Positions 34,401 to 42,782 of a stretch of DNA of 64,000 bases are shown in pieces. The number at the start of each line of letters is the position of its first letter. Positions within the stretch are counted from its first letter, which is position 1. The position numbers and the translations under genes are program-made. This DNA comes from Gonatopus flavifemur (taxonomy: Eukaryota; Arthropoda; Insecta; Hymenoptera; Dryinidae): positions 21,954,001-22,018,000 of the forward strand of contig JAFFJZ010000006.1 in assembly GCA_018340375.1 (NCBI GenBank), in the 5' to 3' direction. The notes below the pieces were generated by a model that did no database searches, was not told the DNA's origin, and saw nothing but the letters and a program-made list of their open reading frames with translations.

Positions 34401-37400
34401 AAGACTTGTTCGGTTATGATAACCCAATCAATTTCGTCATCTCAATGTGGATTCATTTATGAGATTTTCAGCTGTTTTTATAAATTTGATTAGAAATAAA
34501 GAAGACATCCCGTAGGAAAAACTTCCTAGACGTTTTCTTAGACTTTTTCTGGGATAAAATCTACACGGAGAAAAATGGAGTTTGGGAAGATAGTAACCTT
34601 TAATAGAAAATTGGGGAGTATTTCTTAAAATCTGTGAATATTTGTTAAGACCTGAGAATATTTATTGAGTTCGTATGTGAGTTACATACCTAATTAAATT
34701 ATAGTGTAGTTCTGATTGCAGTCATTAGAATATTCTAATTTGATTTTGAATATTTCTAAACCAACATTATCATCTTACATAGGAAAAGTGAAGCTAGAAT
34801 ATACTTCTTTGTTAATTAAAAATTTGTATTCATGAACATAATTTATGGAAAATGTGGCAGAAAACCTGTCTTTGTATTTTTATACCCTGAGTCCTTTTGA
34901 GGAACCTGAATGAATTTGATTTGTAATTGCACATAGAAAATCAACGTGTTCATGATTATTCCAAAGCAACATTCCTTGATACAAAGGTTTTTTTGGCTCA
35001 ACTGTTTGTGCCGTTTGTGGTTTCGGTTTCAACCTAATTTAAACTTCATTTGACATATTTTGTTGAACGTAATAATAATTATACAAAAACGATCCAAGTC
35101 TCAATGTTGGAGTTCAAAGAATCATTTTTCACCAGAAAACATGCATTACGAAGTGTAATATTCAATGAAACGGAATCATCACTTGAGATTCTGATTTTTT
35201 TGCGCAACATGTATTATATTATGCACAGCAATCATATACGATAGTATAGGCGCGTGGTTAGGGTGTTAGGCTCTAGATAGGTAGAATAAGGTAGGTGTAG
35301 GCAGGTTCGAATCCCGGTATCGACACAATCAATTTGATCAACAGTTCACGATTGTGTCTTCGATCACTGTGAAGTGTCTATCATCAGCCGAAATCACGTT
35401 GGAACATTCTTTTTATTTCAACGTGAAAAAATATTTTCATTTCATTTTTTTCTGATTCATTATTCACCAACATTTATATATGAAAAAAAGCGAAACATTG
35501 AGGTTTTGCTGCGGAATCTCATCACCACAATCAAATGCTCAAGGGTGAATGAATGCCTCTAAAAGCGTTTGGTTTCCATAACCGACTGAAAGTTGTATCT
35601 TGAACTAAGTGAACGTATATACTATTTCATTTGGTTCCCACAACCAAGCATTTGGCTGAGCCAAATATAGCCCAACGTATTTGGTTGCAGAAACCAAATT
35701 CCAGTGTACCATAACCATACATTTTTTTCCGTGCATTATGTTCTACATTCTTGAGCTTAACACTATTTTCTAAGTTGGAAAACGCGGGATCTCTGGAAAA
35801 AAGATTCAACTATCTTATTGTTTGTTTCGAAGCTATAGTAATTCAAAGTTGCTGAATTCTAATTGGCTAGAAGTCAGAAAATTTCAAATCGCTGTAGCTC
35901 TGGAACAAAGGATGATAGGATAGTTGAATTTTTTCCTCAAAGAACCAGCGTTTTCCAACTTAGAGAATGGCGTTGAGCTCAAGAATGTAGAATATAATGC
36001 TCCTGAGTTGTTTGAATTTGAAAAAAATCTAAAAATGTTCATAGTTCAAAAACTAAGCCTCCAAAAAATTTTCTCCAAACGGGAAATTTTTGCATTTTGG
36101 ATGCAGAATAACGCCTCTGAAATGTTTTCAGCGAATTATGAAACACCCGGTAAAGAAATTTATTATTGACGCTGGCATGGTGCAACTCAGATAAAGTATG
36201 GCCTAGGTTTGGCAAAAAAGCATGACGCAAACCTGAAATGATAACATTATTTTATGATTTGTCAATGTGTTTTTCCAATGGAGTCTCATCACTGATGAAA
36301 AAATGCCAATGAAATGGACCATCAATGGTAAACAATTGAAAAATTTGTTCATCGATGTTTCGCCAATGATGAAACTATAAAAAATAATTAACCAAAAAAA
36401 AAATATATATATATACAGGGTGTCCCAAAAAACACTCCCGGCCTTCCACCAGCGTGTTCTTGAGACAAAACTGAACGACTTTTCCCTTTACCATTGTTTG
36501 ATCCGAGCCTTAGTTCCTGAGTTATAAGCAAAATAAGTTGATCATTCAGGTGGCGAGTACATCGGCTACTCCAATGATCAATGAGTAAACTTATGTAGCT
36601 GCTACTCGATTGGTTGAAGTCAACTCTGAAACTAAGCCTCAGATTAGAAAATGGTAAAGGGAAAAGTTGCTCAGTTTTCTCTCAGGAACACGCTGGTGAA
36701 AGGCCGAGAGTACTTTCTGGGACACCCTGTGTATATATATATACTGGCTGATTCAAAATTGCCGTACACTTTTCTGAGAGTAGATACTGGATGAAATTCT
36801 GAAAAGATTTCGGTCCGGAATATTCAGATCTGATCCTTAGATCCGGAGATATGAGCATTTTCTAATTTTTTGGGAAATCCAAATACCTTGGGAATACCAT
36901 ATTTCTGACTTTGGAATCCAACACCATTTCCTGAGTCAGATCACGGGGTATCCCTGGAAAAAATAAATCTTATTTAGCTTCCTCCGTTGTGGAGTGATAG
37001 TGAACTGAAGTTGTTCAATTCTGATTGGCTGGGATGCAAAACATCTCAAACCGCTATAACTCTACAACATAGGAAGCTAAATGAGATTTATTTTTTTCCA
37101 GGAATACCCCGTGATCTAACTTAGGAAATGGTGTTGGATTCAAAAAGCCAGAAATATGGTATTTCCAAGGTATTTGGGTTTTTCAAAAAATTAAAAAATG
37201 CTCATATTTCAGGATCTACGGATCAGATCTGAATATTCCAGACCAAAATCTTCTCAGAATTTCATCAAGAATCTACTCTCAGAAAAGTGTACGGCAATTT
37301 TGAATCACCCAGTATATTATTTGAGATCTTATTACTTTTGCTTCATTCATCCATAAACACCTCGGTGTCGTTTGTCGCTAAATTTTGCCATGAGAAGTAT

Positions 37401-40400
37401 AAACAATGTAGATCAACGGTAGGAGCCCTTTACACGTAGAAAAATATGGTTCAAAAAGTTCCATAATTTATTGAGGATCAGCGCCAGTCTGTGACGGATA
37501 AAATTATTGATCCGAATAAACCGTGAAAACCACCATAATTTCTTGTAGAAATACATCTCCTTGTGGTACTTTTAGAAGTGAATTTAAGTAAATAACTTCA
37601 TCTGTCCCAGACTGAGCCAAATGAGCACAATCAAATACGAACTATATGGGAATTTTTCGCTTTTTTTTGCTACTTTTTTTCTATGATATCGAATTTTTTA
37701 CTCCGGTAGTTTTAGAGAAAATGAAGGTTGTGTCAGCGGAACAGTTCCGCTGGAACAACCATTGATATAAAGGACATGAAATGGTGAAAGGGATGCATAG
37801 GAATTATTCGCTTTTTATTTGCTCTAAGAATATGTTAGATTAATGTCATTCAAACCCAAGGATAAGGAAATAACAGATATTCGTGAGAAAAATGAAATAC
37901 TTGAATATTGGGACAGAGCGATATCGTTATGGGAGAGGAGATTTCTTGGGGGCTTCGGCATTGTAGATCATACGTGAGGGAGACATCTGGGCATACTAAT
38001 CACCTTGTAAACAAGCATAAAGTGTAGGAAGAAATTGGGATTTGAAAGTGATATTATGCTGGAAATCCATACTCTTTTTCGGAATCCAGATGCTGTTTTT
38101 GCCTTATGTATCAGTCAAGATAGTTGTGATACACCCCCAACGGGGAGGTAAGAACCAGCAAAAAAATCGAGTGTCTCTGGGAATGTCAAATATTTGCAAT
38201 TTTCTCATCAAACTTTATTTTTCGGAGCCCAGATCACGGTTTTGTTTCACATGACGATTGGAATGAATAAAGCACACCTCCTCCGACAAGTTGAGAACTA
38301 GCAAAAACACCCAGAATGCTATAGAGCAGAACAAAAAAATCAAGGGTCTCAAAAAATGTGGAATATTCGCGATTTTCTCGTCAAACTTTGGTTTTCTGAG
38401 ACCAAGTCACGTTTTTCCCTCATATAGGGATCAGAATAGTTGCAGCACAACCCCTACGACCAGGTGATAATTAGCAAAAAAATCCAGGATGGTTTAGAGC
38501 AGAGCACAAAAATCGAATGTCCCTGAAAATGTGGAACATTTGTTTCAGCGGAATTGTTCCGCTGACACAACCTTCATTTTCTCGAAAACTACGGGAGCAA
38601 AGAATTCGATATCATAGCAAAAAAACAGCGAAAAATTCCCATATAGTTCATATTTGATTGTGATCATTCTGTTCCTGTGGAATGGACGTGAACTCTTGAA
38701 CACATTCGTTTTCTCTGTGTACTAGTGTAACCTGTAACAAAGAACGACTGACAGTTCTTCCAGTATACGTCTCTTCCCTACTCTCAGACTCGATCAGTAA
38801 CGCCTCAAAAATATGATACATGTCATGTAAGAAAAATCAGTTTTACGATGTTCATTTATTTGCACCAAACATTTTCAAAAAAATTCACGATTTTAGTCAG
38901 CTATCAAATGTTGGGGTTGAGGTGCATGTCAATATTGAACCATGCTACACAGCAAAAAGTATTTCTTTGGATCTAAGGAATTTTTATTTGAATAGGTCAC
39001 AAATAAATATCTCTTTGACAAAAATAAATATTTCGTTCGTGTAAATGAATTTATTATTTGGTCCATCATTGAAATAAAAAATTTGTTTGTATCGCAAAAA
39101 TATTCATTTTGGTTGAAGAAATATTTATTTGGACCTATTCGATTAACAATTTCTTAGATTCAAGTGAATACTTTTTTCTGTGTATTACCAATGATCGGTG
39201 CTACATTGAAAATCAGTTTTTTTCGAGACTAGGCCAAAGTTTGTGGCAATATTTGACCACATTTCAAATAATTCTCATTTCGAATAGAACCTATCATTCA
39301 AACAATGTTGGACCAAGGATAAGCCAAGTTAGATCCAAGCCTGGTGGAATTGTGAATCCATTGAACACCGACATGGGTGCAACATTTGATTTGTTGTTAG
39401 TCAACATTGAATACCTATTCATAAATTGCCAAGCCTTGCCTTTCAACATTGCACCAAGCTATATTATATTGTCTGCATCGACAGAACCCAAAAATTTTTA
39501 TATGGGGATATTTCGAAGATGATGATGCGTATAAATCGATGAGAATATCGTAATTCCATAAACGTAGGATATTGAATTCCTTATTGACAGTTACGCTGGA
39601 CCAAACAGTGCCCTTATCAGCGATGAGGCAAACATTAATTTTGGAACCTACATGACGACTAACAGAAATGTCATTTATGCCTGGATCGACGGTCGAGGAT
39701 CAGCGTTTCGCGGTAGCAAGATATTGTATCAAATCTACAGAAAACTGGGTATTGTTGAGGTAGAAGATCAAATCGCGGTAACGAAGTGAGTTAATAATTT
39801 CTTCCTCATTCTTCAAGTGGAATAATTGTTTTTCACATATGGGACACCTTACTTAGTATTTCTTTTATATAAATAACAATGCTCCACAGATATTTGCAAG
39901 AAACTTATTCTTGGATCGACGCGAACAGAACAGGTATATGGGGATGGAGTTACGGTGGTTTCTCCACAGCTATGGTATTGGCGACTGAAGAGGAAAATAT
40001 ATTCAAGTGTGGAATATCGGTGGCTCCAGTAACTTCTTGGATTTATTATGGTAACTACGTAACATACTCTTCATCTCAGATTCATCTCAATGATTTTTCT
40101 TTTATAATCTGACTTTTGTTATATCAGATTCAATCTACACTGAGAGATTCATGGGTTTGCCCACGAGAGAAGACAATCTGGAAGGATATATGATTTCGGA
40201 CGTGACGAAATTCGTGAATGGTATGAGAGATAAGAAATTCATGTTGATACATGGAACAGGTGACGACAATGTTCATTATCAACAATCAATGGCATTAGTC
40301 AAAGCTCTCGTACACGCTGGCATTGACTTCGAGCAAGTCACGTATCCGGATGAAGGTCACTCCCTCTCAGGAGTACGTTCTCACTTATATCGCACCATGG

Positions 40401-40432
40401 ATAGATTTTGGGGCAACTGTTTTGGATTATGA
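25369..40432 (+). CDS. DPP4: DPP4 copy A: venom-type dipeptidyl peptidase 4, 12 exons, complete
   Basis: An S9B serine exopeptidase that removes X-Pro or X-Ala dipeptides from peptide N termini. In Hymenoptera this type is secreted in venom, where it trims precursor peptides. Exons: 25369-25425, 26446-26718, 28250-28321, 28389-28441, 29299-29495, 31358-31527, 32979-33079, 33147-33610, 33685-33967, 39591-39785, 39890-40050, 40128-40432. They add to 2331 bp, 776 residues and a TGA, the family's usual size. A hydrophobic segment (about residues 22-38) is followed by a beta-propeller domain and a C-terminal alpha/beta hydrolase. The double-Glu motif is Glu218-Glu219, the oxyanion Tyr is Tyr558 in VYAGP, and the triad is Ser642 (GWSYGG), Asp721 (GDDNVHY) and His753. 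Odd: Lys137 sits where human DPP4 has Arg125, and exons 3-4 are poorly conserved. Introns hold many foldback elements, the largest intron being 5.6 kb. Confidence 0.9.
25589..25823. repeat. Copy of the 13317 GAGTGAA-subtype repeat in intron 1 of DPP4-A
   Basis: Starts CTCTCTAAAATTGTTAGAGTG, then TTTAGCCAGCCAAAAGTGAGC, CCACTCCAATTCTAGAG and GCGGACTAGCTTACTTCTG, in the same order and spacing as 13317-13555. Confidence 0.7.
26446..26718 (+). CDS. DPP4: DPP4-A exon 2: hydrophobic segment and first propeller residues
   Basis: Acceptor TTTTACAG, donor GTGAGA, 273 bp, phase 0 at both ends. It encodes a hydrophobic run (FYLILLVEMISVVSG) and the family segment KPFNLNDI...FNGTWISDSEI. An in-frame ATG at codon 22 would by itself give a standard signal peptide. 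The exon is ten codons shorter than in copy B. Confidence 0.85.
26772..26941. repeat. Partial copy of the 13317 repeat in intron 2 of DPP4-A
   Basis: CTTCAGCCAGCTATAAAAATG, TCTCAAGTGAAATGT and AACTTACTTCTGGGACTCG follow the order of 25589-25823. It begins about 50 bp after exon 2. Confidence 0.5.
27200..27312. repeat. GAGTGAA-family right end in intron 2 of DPP4-A
   Basis: Contains GCAGTATTTTTATACTCGTT and ends TTTCACTCCAAGAAATTTAGAG, the family's right terminus. Confidence 0.5.
27616..27861. repeat. Foldback element in intron 2 of DPP4-A
   Basis: Starts CACTGAAAACACAGTTTGTT and ends AACGTTTTCTCAGTG. Arms pair through GCAAAGAAACTTTTTGGTTG and its complement near 27800. 246 bp. Confidence 0.75.
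28250..28321 (+). CDS. DPP4: DPP4-A exon 3 (24 codons)
   Basis: Acceptor ACGTTTTCAG, donor GTAAGC. 72 bp, phase 0. It aligns with copy B exon 3 only through SPN and a final P-(I/V) pair, one codon shorter. Chosen because length, phase and the 67 bp distance to exon 4 match copy B. Confidence 0.6.
28389..28441 (+). CDS. DPP4: DPP4-A exon 4, carries Lys at the Arg125 position
   Basis: 53 bp, exactly as in copy B; acceptor TTTCACAG, donor GTAAGT, ends in phase 2. It begins Q-F-K-Y-S where copy B has Q-F-R-H-S. The Arg in this position is substrate-binding in human DPP4. Confidence 0.75.
28945..29153. repeat. MITE in intron 4 of DPP4-A, same family as 20512-20782
   Basis: Starts CACTGAGAACCCAATTCC and ends GAAATTGGGTTCCCAG. 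TA precedes it (28943-28944). Inner CTTTGCCCCCTTTCTGATAA matches the sister copy. Confidence 0.7.
29299..29495 (+). CDS. DPP4: DPP4-A exon 5: propeller blade, first part of the double-Glu motif
   Basis: 197 bp, the same as copy B; acceptor CCTTGTAG, donor GTGATT, phase 2 in, phase 1 out. Encodes AFIDWLPKGNDFVYVLENNI and GIVFNGVPDWIYG, the family's W-x-Y before the glutamates. Gly217 replaces a third Glu present in copy B. Confidence 0.88.
29640..29990. repeat. Degenerate TTTCAGAG-type repeat in intron 5 of DPP4-A
   Basis: Many imperfect copies of words such as GATTTTCAGTGAAGAG, TTTCAGGGATTTT and TTTTTCAGAGTTCTTCAG. It resembles the array in intron 10 of copy B read on the other strand. Confidence 0.45.
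30446..30552. repeat. Small inverted repeat, CCCATTAGCACAG ends
   Basis: Starts CCCATTAGCACAGAATATTC and ends GTTCGTGTTACTTGGG. AACGTTCTGGGAATG and its partner near 30518 pair. Possible member of the CCCAYACAGCAC group. Confidence 0.45.
31358..31527 (+). CDS. DPP4: DPP4-A exon 6: Glu-Glu motif and propeller
   Basis: 170 bp, as in copy B; acceptor TTTTACAG, donor GTGAAA. Its first bases complete Glu218, followed by Glu219, the pair that binds the substrate amino group in DPP4. Then AIWVSPNGDHLVFATFNDTN. Confidence 0.9.
32979..33079 (+). CDS. DPP4: DPP4-A exon 7
   Basis: 101 bp, acceptor TATTTCAG, donor GTATGT, ends in phase 2. Encodes AGTPNPTVTLHVIDLSNPNS and APIDIVG, matching copy B residue for residue at most positions. 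Confidence 0.9.
33147..33610 (+). CDS. DPP4: DPP4-A exon 8: main propeller exon
   Basis: 464 bp, as in copy B; acceptor ATATACAG, donor GTAAAT, ends in phase 1. Encodes WTNRVQNR, QESGTEAGRAKHVTR, DLTPG, IYFLGNEFEA and CISCNVITPEG with the family's paired cysteines. About 115 of 155 residues match copy B by hand count, the last 40 almost all. Confidence 0.93.
33611..33684 (+). other. DPP4-A intron 8, unusually conserved with copy B
   Basis: 74 bp, differing from copy B intron 8 at 6 positions only. It stays open in the exon 8 frame for 22 codons and then meets TGA (33676-33678) in both copies. Other short introns of these genes do not align at all between copies. Confidence 0.8.
33685..33967 (+). 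CDS. DPP4: DPP4-A exon 9: end of propeller, start of hydrolase domain
   Basis: 283 bp, as in copy B; donor GTAAGT, ends in phase 2. Encodes NNCTYASASFSRDMS, GPDP and LLPPDFDETKSYP, the entry strand of the alpha/beta hydrolase. Confidence 0.92.
34256..35733. repeat. Inserted element, CACGGAAAAAAATG ends, with tRNA-like core
   Basis: Starts CACGGAAAAAAATGATATAA and ends ATTTTTTTCCGTG. Inside are a CACGGAGAAAAATG element end (from 34565) and a tRNA-like sequence (35239-35322). CA lies on both sides. Confidence 0.55.
35239..35322 (+). pseudogene. tRNA-like sequence (pseudo-tRNA or SINE head)
   Basis: An A-box-like GGCGCGTGGTTAGGGTGTT and a perfect B box GGTTCGAATCC are correctly spaced. The outer CGATAGT and GGTATCG can pair as an acceptor stem with one mismatch. 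The T stem is broken and the middle is too long for a regular tRNA, so I read it as a decayed tRNA or tRNA-derived repeat. Confidence 0.5.
36416..36729. repeat. Foldback MITE, CAGGGTGTCCCAAAAAACAC ends
   Basis: Starts CAGGGTGTCCC and ends GGGACACCCTG. Arms pair through GGCCTTCCACCAGCGTGTTC. It sits in a TATATATA run. 314 bp. Confidence 0.8.
36744..37312. repeat. Foldback element, CTGGCTGATTCAAAATTGCC ends
   Basis: 569 bp; TA on both sides. Arms of about 250 bp pair almost throughout (GCCGTACACTTTTCTGAGAG, GATCTGATCC, CCGTGATCTAACTTAGGAA). The open frame is broken. Confidence 0.8.
37433..38719. repeat. Large inverted-repeat element, CACGTAGAAAAATATGG ends
   Basis: TA on both sides. Inner arms at 37640-37755 and 38545-38665 pair closely (TATATGGGAATTTTTCGC, GGTTGTGTCAGCGGAACAG). 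Between them, at 38080-38530, ATACACCCCCAACGGGGAGG-type words recur in direct order. Confidence 0.7.
38948..39182. repeat. MITE, CACAGCAAAAAGTATTT ends with TA flanks
   Basis: Starts CACAGCAAAAAGTATTTC and ends AATACTTTTTTCTGTG; TA at 38946-38947 and 39183-39184. AATAAATATTT-rich arms. Confidence 0.7.
39385..39500 (+). repeat. Segment shared with intron 1 of DPP4-B
   Basis: GATTTGTTGTTAGTCAACATT, ATAAATTGCCAAGCC and CAACATTGCACCAAGCTATA recur in order at 51195-51290. The function is unknown. Confidence 0.55.
39591..39785 (+). CDS. DPP4: DPP4-A exon 10: VYAGP oxyanion region
   Basis: 195 bp, as in copy B; acceptor TATTGACAG, donor GTGAGT. Begins within VYAGPN (Tyr558, oxyanion hole) and continues TTNRNVIYAWIDGRGSAFRG, the family's DGRGS strand-turn. 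Confidence 0.93.
39890..40050 (+). CDS. DPP4: DPP4-A exon 11: catalytic serine
   Basis: 161 bp, acceptor GCTCCACAG, donor GTAACT. Encodes SWIDANRTGIWGWSYGGFST with the nucleophile Ser642, then FKCGISVAPVTSWIYY. No counterpart of this exon is inside the window for copy B. Confidence 0.95.
40128..40432 (+). CDS. DPP4: DPP4-A exon 12: catalytic Asp and His, stop
   Basis: 305 bp, acceptor TATATCAG. Encodes FMGLPTREDN, LIHGTGDDNVHYQQ (Asp721) and TYPDEGHSL (His753), 32 residues apart as in human DPP4. Ends WGNCFGL and TGA. Confidence 0.95.
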
Positions 40433-40567
40433 CGTAATCCCCCAGGCAGCACAGTTCGTTAATGACTTCCCCGGAAATAAATTTGGAGCTGAAAGAATTC
40501 ATAGATAACCTTCTATGAATATATCAGGGATTATTACGATAGTATTGTAATCTCATAATTATTGATG

Positions 40568-40573
40568 AATAAA
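40568..40573 (+). terminator. Poly(A) signal AATAAA of DPP4-A
   Basis: AATAAA 136 bp after the stop codon; the 3' UTR would be about 150-170 bp. Confidence 0.6.
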
Positions 40574-40774
40574 AAGCCATGTTCTTTTGGAAATCTAAAC
40601 GAACATATGCCCTCCGTGAATAATTCATTCATTCCCCAGAAATAGGGCTTTCCCCTAGGAGAATGTCCAGAAGAGGTTTTGAAACATCGACCGGATATCA
40701 TCAAAGTCATCAAAGTGAATTTCTCAATTCAGAACGTGGGAACTCCAATGAGGAAGCTAAATCGCGGTATATCG

Positions 40775-41000
40775 AAATTCACTCTTGAGTAGTGAAAATA
40801 CTACAATTTCATCAGGAATGAGATTCCCCTCCTGAAGAATTAGTTTTCACTCTATCACGGTGAAATTTCAACTCGCTGCGAAGAGTGAAATTCCCATTCC
40901 AAGAGAGTGACAATTTATTCCTCAAGAAAGGAATCTCACTCTCGCTGGATTCGTAGTATTCTCACTCTTTCGTAGTGGATTTTCACTTCAATAAATCCCA
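40775..41000. repeat. GAGTGAA-family repeat downstream of DPP4-A
   Basis: AAATTCACTCTTGAGTAGTGA, AAGAGTGAAATTCCCATTCC and GTAGTATTCTCACTCTTTCG mark it; the right end TTCACTTCAATAAATCCC is diverged. Confidence 0.5.
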
Positions 41001-41616
41001 AAAGAGTGGGTTGATGAGTTTGTAAATGGCAGGTCTTTCTCGTAAGGCATTCGAATGTTGATCAATTCCAATTGAGAATGAGAGAATTTCTGAAGAACGA
41101 GTTGTGCTTACCAAGATGAGTTCTCTTGGTTCCCAGGCGAAAAAATTCTGTGGAACTTCAATGGAGTTCGTGTCAGGATTTGGTTCTATGCAAAGTGTAT
41201 AGAAATTCCATAGAATTTTCCTGGCGAGAATGAAAAGTGCTCTGAGCGTGGACATCCGCCAAATTACTCTTCAGAGGTTGTCTATCTCTTTTCAAATATG
41301 TCATGTGGAAAGAGGTGCTCAGAGCTCGCTCCATTTTCCCCAGGGAATTGTATAGAACCAAATCTTCACAAGAATTTCATTGAAATTCTACATCATTTTT
41401 TCGCTCTGCAATGCGCATTTTCCTCTCGTTCACATTTGGCGAGAAAAAAATCTTAAAACAGTACTTTTTCTTCTGCTAGACATATTCAATTACTCATTCG
41501 CTAACTCAATATCTCCGATGATTGAAAGGAATCTCTGATTACTTCAATTTCAAAAATCGATAAGCCGTTTCAACCTTGTGGCTACTGATTTGGAATTCTA
41601 GAATTTGTGACATCTA
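41001..41616. other. Intergenic, nothing recognised
   Basis: Includes TTCCATAGAATTTTCCTGGC and GGAATTGTATAGAA-like words in partly inverted order around 41090 and 41340, perhaps a decayed foldback. No gene. Confidence 0.3.
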
Positions 41617-42144
41617 CCCATACAGCACTACAGATTTCAGTGATGTCACAATCACATTTCAATCTTTCACCTTCATTACATTTCAGTAATCTTTCATAGA
41701 ATTATGTCCAAAACCTGTCAATTGAAATGTTACCCGGACGAGACAACGACCGACGGAATCCGTCACCTCCACATAGAATTTAGGTGGAAAATTGGTGGAG
41801 GAACGGTTTTACCGATCTACCTTATCCACCAATTTCCCACCTAAATTCTATGCGGAGGCGACGAATCCCATCGGCGGTTGTCCTGTACGGGTACCTATTT
41901 GCAATGTTTCAGATATATTACGAGAGGAACATTACAATGAAATATTTCATAAATATTCTTGAAACATTGCAGAAATAATTCAGAAATACTGCATTGAAAT
42001 GTAAGATTAGCGGACATTGCAATATTCCTAAAGGGACTTTGAAACCTCGGTGTGATATACAACAATGTCCAAAGAAAAGAAATATTCCAATGTTTCAGAT
42101 GTTGGCTTTCTGCAACCTTGATGAAATCTTCGGTGCTGTATGGG
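41617..42144. repeat. Foldback element of the CCCAYACAGCAC family with nested hairpin
   Basis: Starts CCCATACAGCACTACAGATT and ends TTCGGTGCTGTATGGG. A second hairpin (about 41735-41892; CCACATAGAATTTAGGTGG against CCACCTAAATTCTATGCGG) lies inside. Confidence 0.75.
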
Positions 42145-42456
42145 TAGTGTATAACAAGGCCACGGTGTAAGAAGAATAAGTGATGCAACTTCAATTTAGC
42201 GGTGTGATTATTTTATCCGGTTTATTCATTCCGCCAGACATACCCTGGTGAAAATGAAGCGTATGCACAAACCGAGAAGGAAATGTATATGGAACGAAAA
42301 ACCTTTCAACTCCCTCTTTCTGGAGCGTATGATACCCGCTTGCTGGAAAGTCATCAAATCATACGTTCTGTATACGTTTCATAAACTTCCGATCCCGTTT
42401 CGCATATGCTTCGTGTAACGTAATAGTAGGTTATATGGAGCGTATGCGAGTCATAT

Positions 42457-42664
42457 CCCACATAGCAACAGAGGTTATGTCGTTCCAAAAGTATTCTAAA
42501 AGATATCTTTAAGATGTCTTATGCAACATGAAAAGAACGATTTAAGAAAGATTTGTTCTTGAGAGAAGATCTTTCTTAAATCGTTCTTTTCATGTTGCAT
42601 AAGACATCTTAAAGATATCTTTTAGAATACTTTTGGAACGACATAACCTCCGTTGCTATGTGGG
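42457..42664. repeat. Near-perfect 208 bp hairpin
   Basis: Starts CCCACATAGCAACAGAGG and ends CCGTTGCTATGTGGG. The arms of about 98 bp pair almost without error through AAGTATTCTAAAAGATATC. The loop is around 42553-42566. Confidence 0.85.
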
Positions 42665-42713
42665 TACCTACTCTAAATTGAAATAACATCTTTCAGCAAT
42701 CGACGTCAACGAC

Positions 42714-42782
42714 GATCCATGGCTCAGTGGATAAGACCCTACCATAGTGAAAATCACCGGTTCGATTCTCACCACAGGATTC
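42714..42782 (+). pseudogene. tRNA-like sequence inside the nested element
   Basis: TGGCTCAGTGGATAAGACC resembles a tRNA D arm (A box) and GGTTCGATTCT a B box. GATCC and GGATT can form the outer stem. A T run (42784-42790) would end pol III transcription. The anticodon arm is irregular, so it is probably a pseudo-tRNA or SINE head. Confidence 0.5.

Larger units (their letters stand above)
34102..36150. repeat. Foldback element in intron 9 of DPP4-A, opened by an insertion
   Basis: Left CAGGGTGTTTCATAATTAAC and right AATTATGAAACACCCG pair, as do TCTGAAGCCAAAATGCAA and TTGCATTTTGGATGCAGA. The centre is the hairpin 35737-35999 (TTCTAAGTTGGAAAACGCG). A 1.5 kb element (34256-35733) lies in the left arm. 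The central CTAATTGGCTAGAAGTC part resembles the centre of 36744-37312. Confidence 0.7.
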
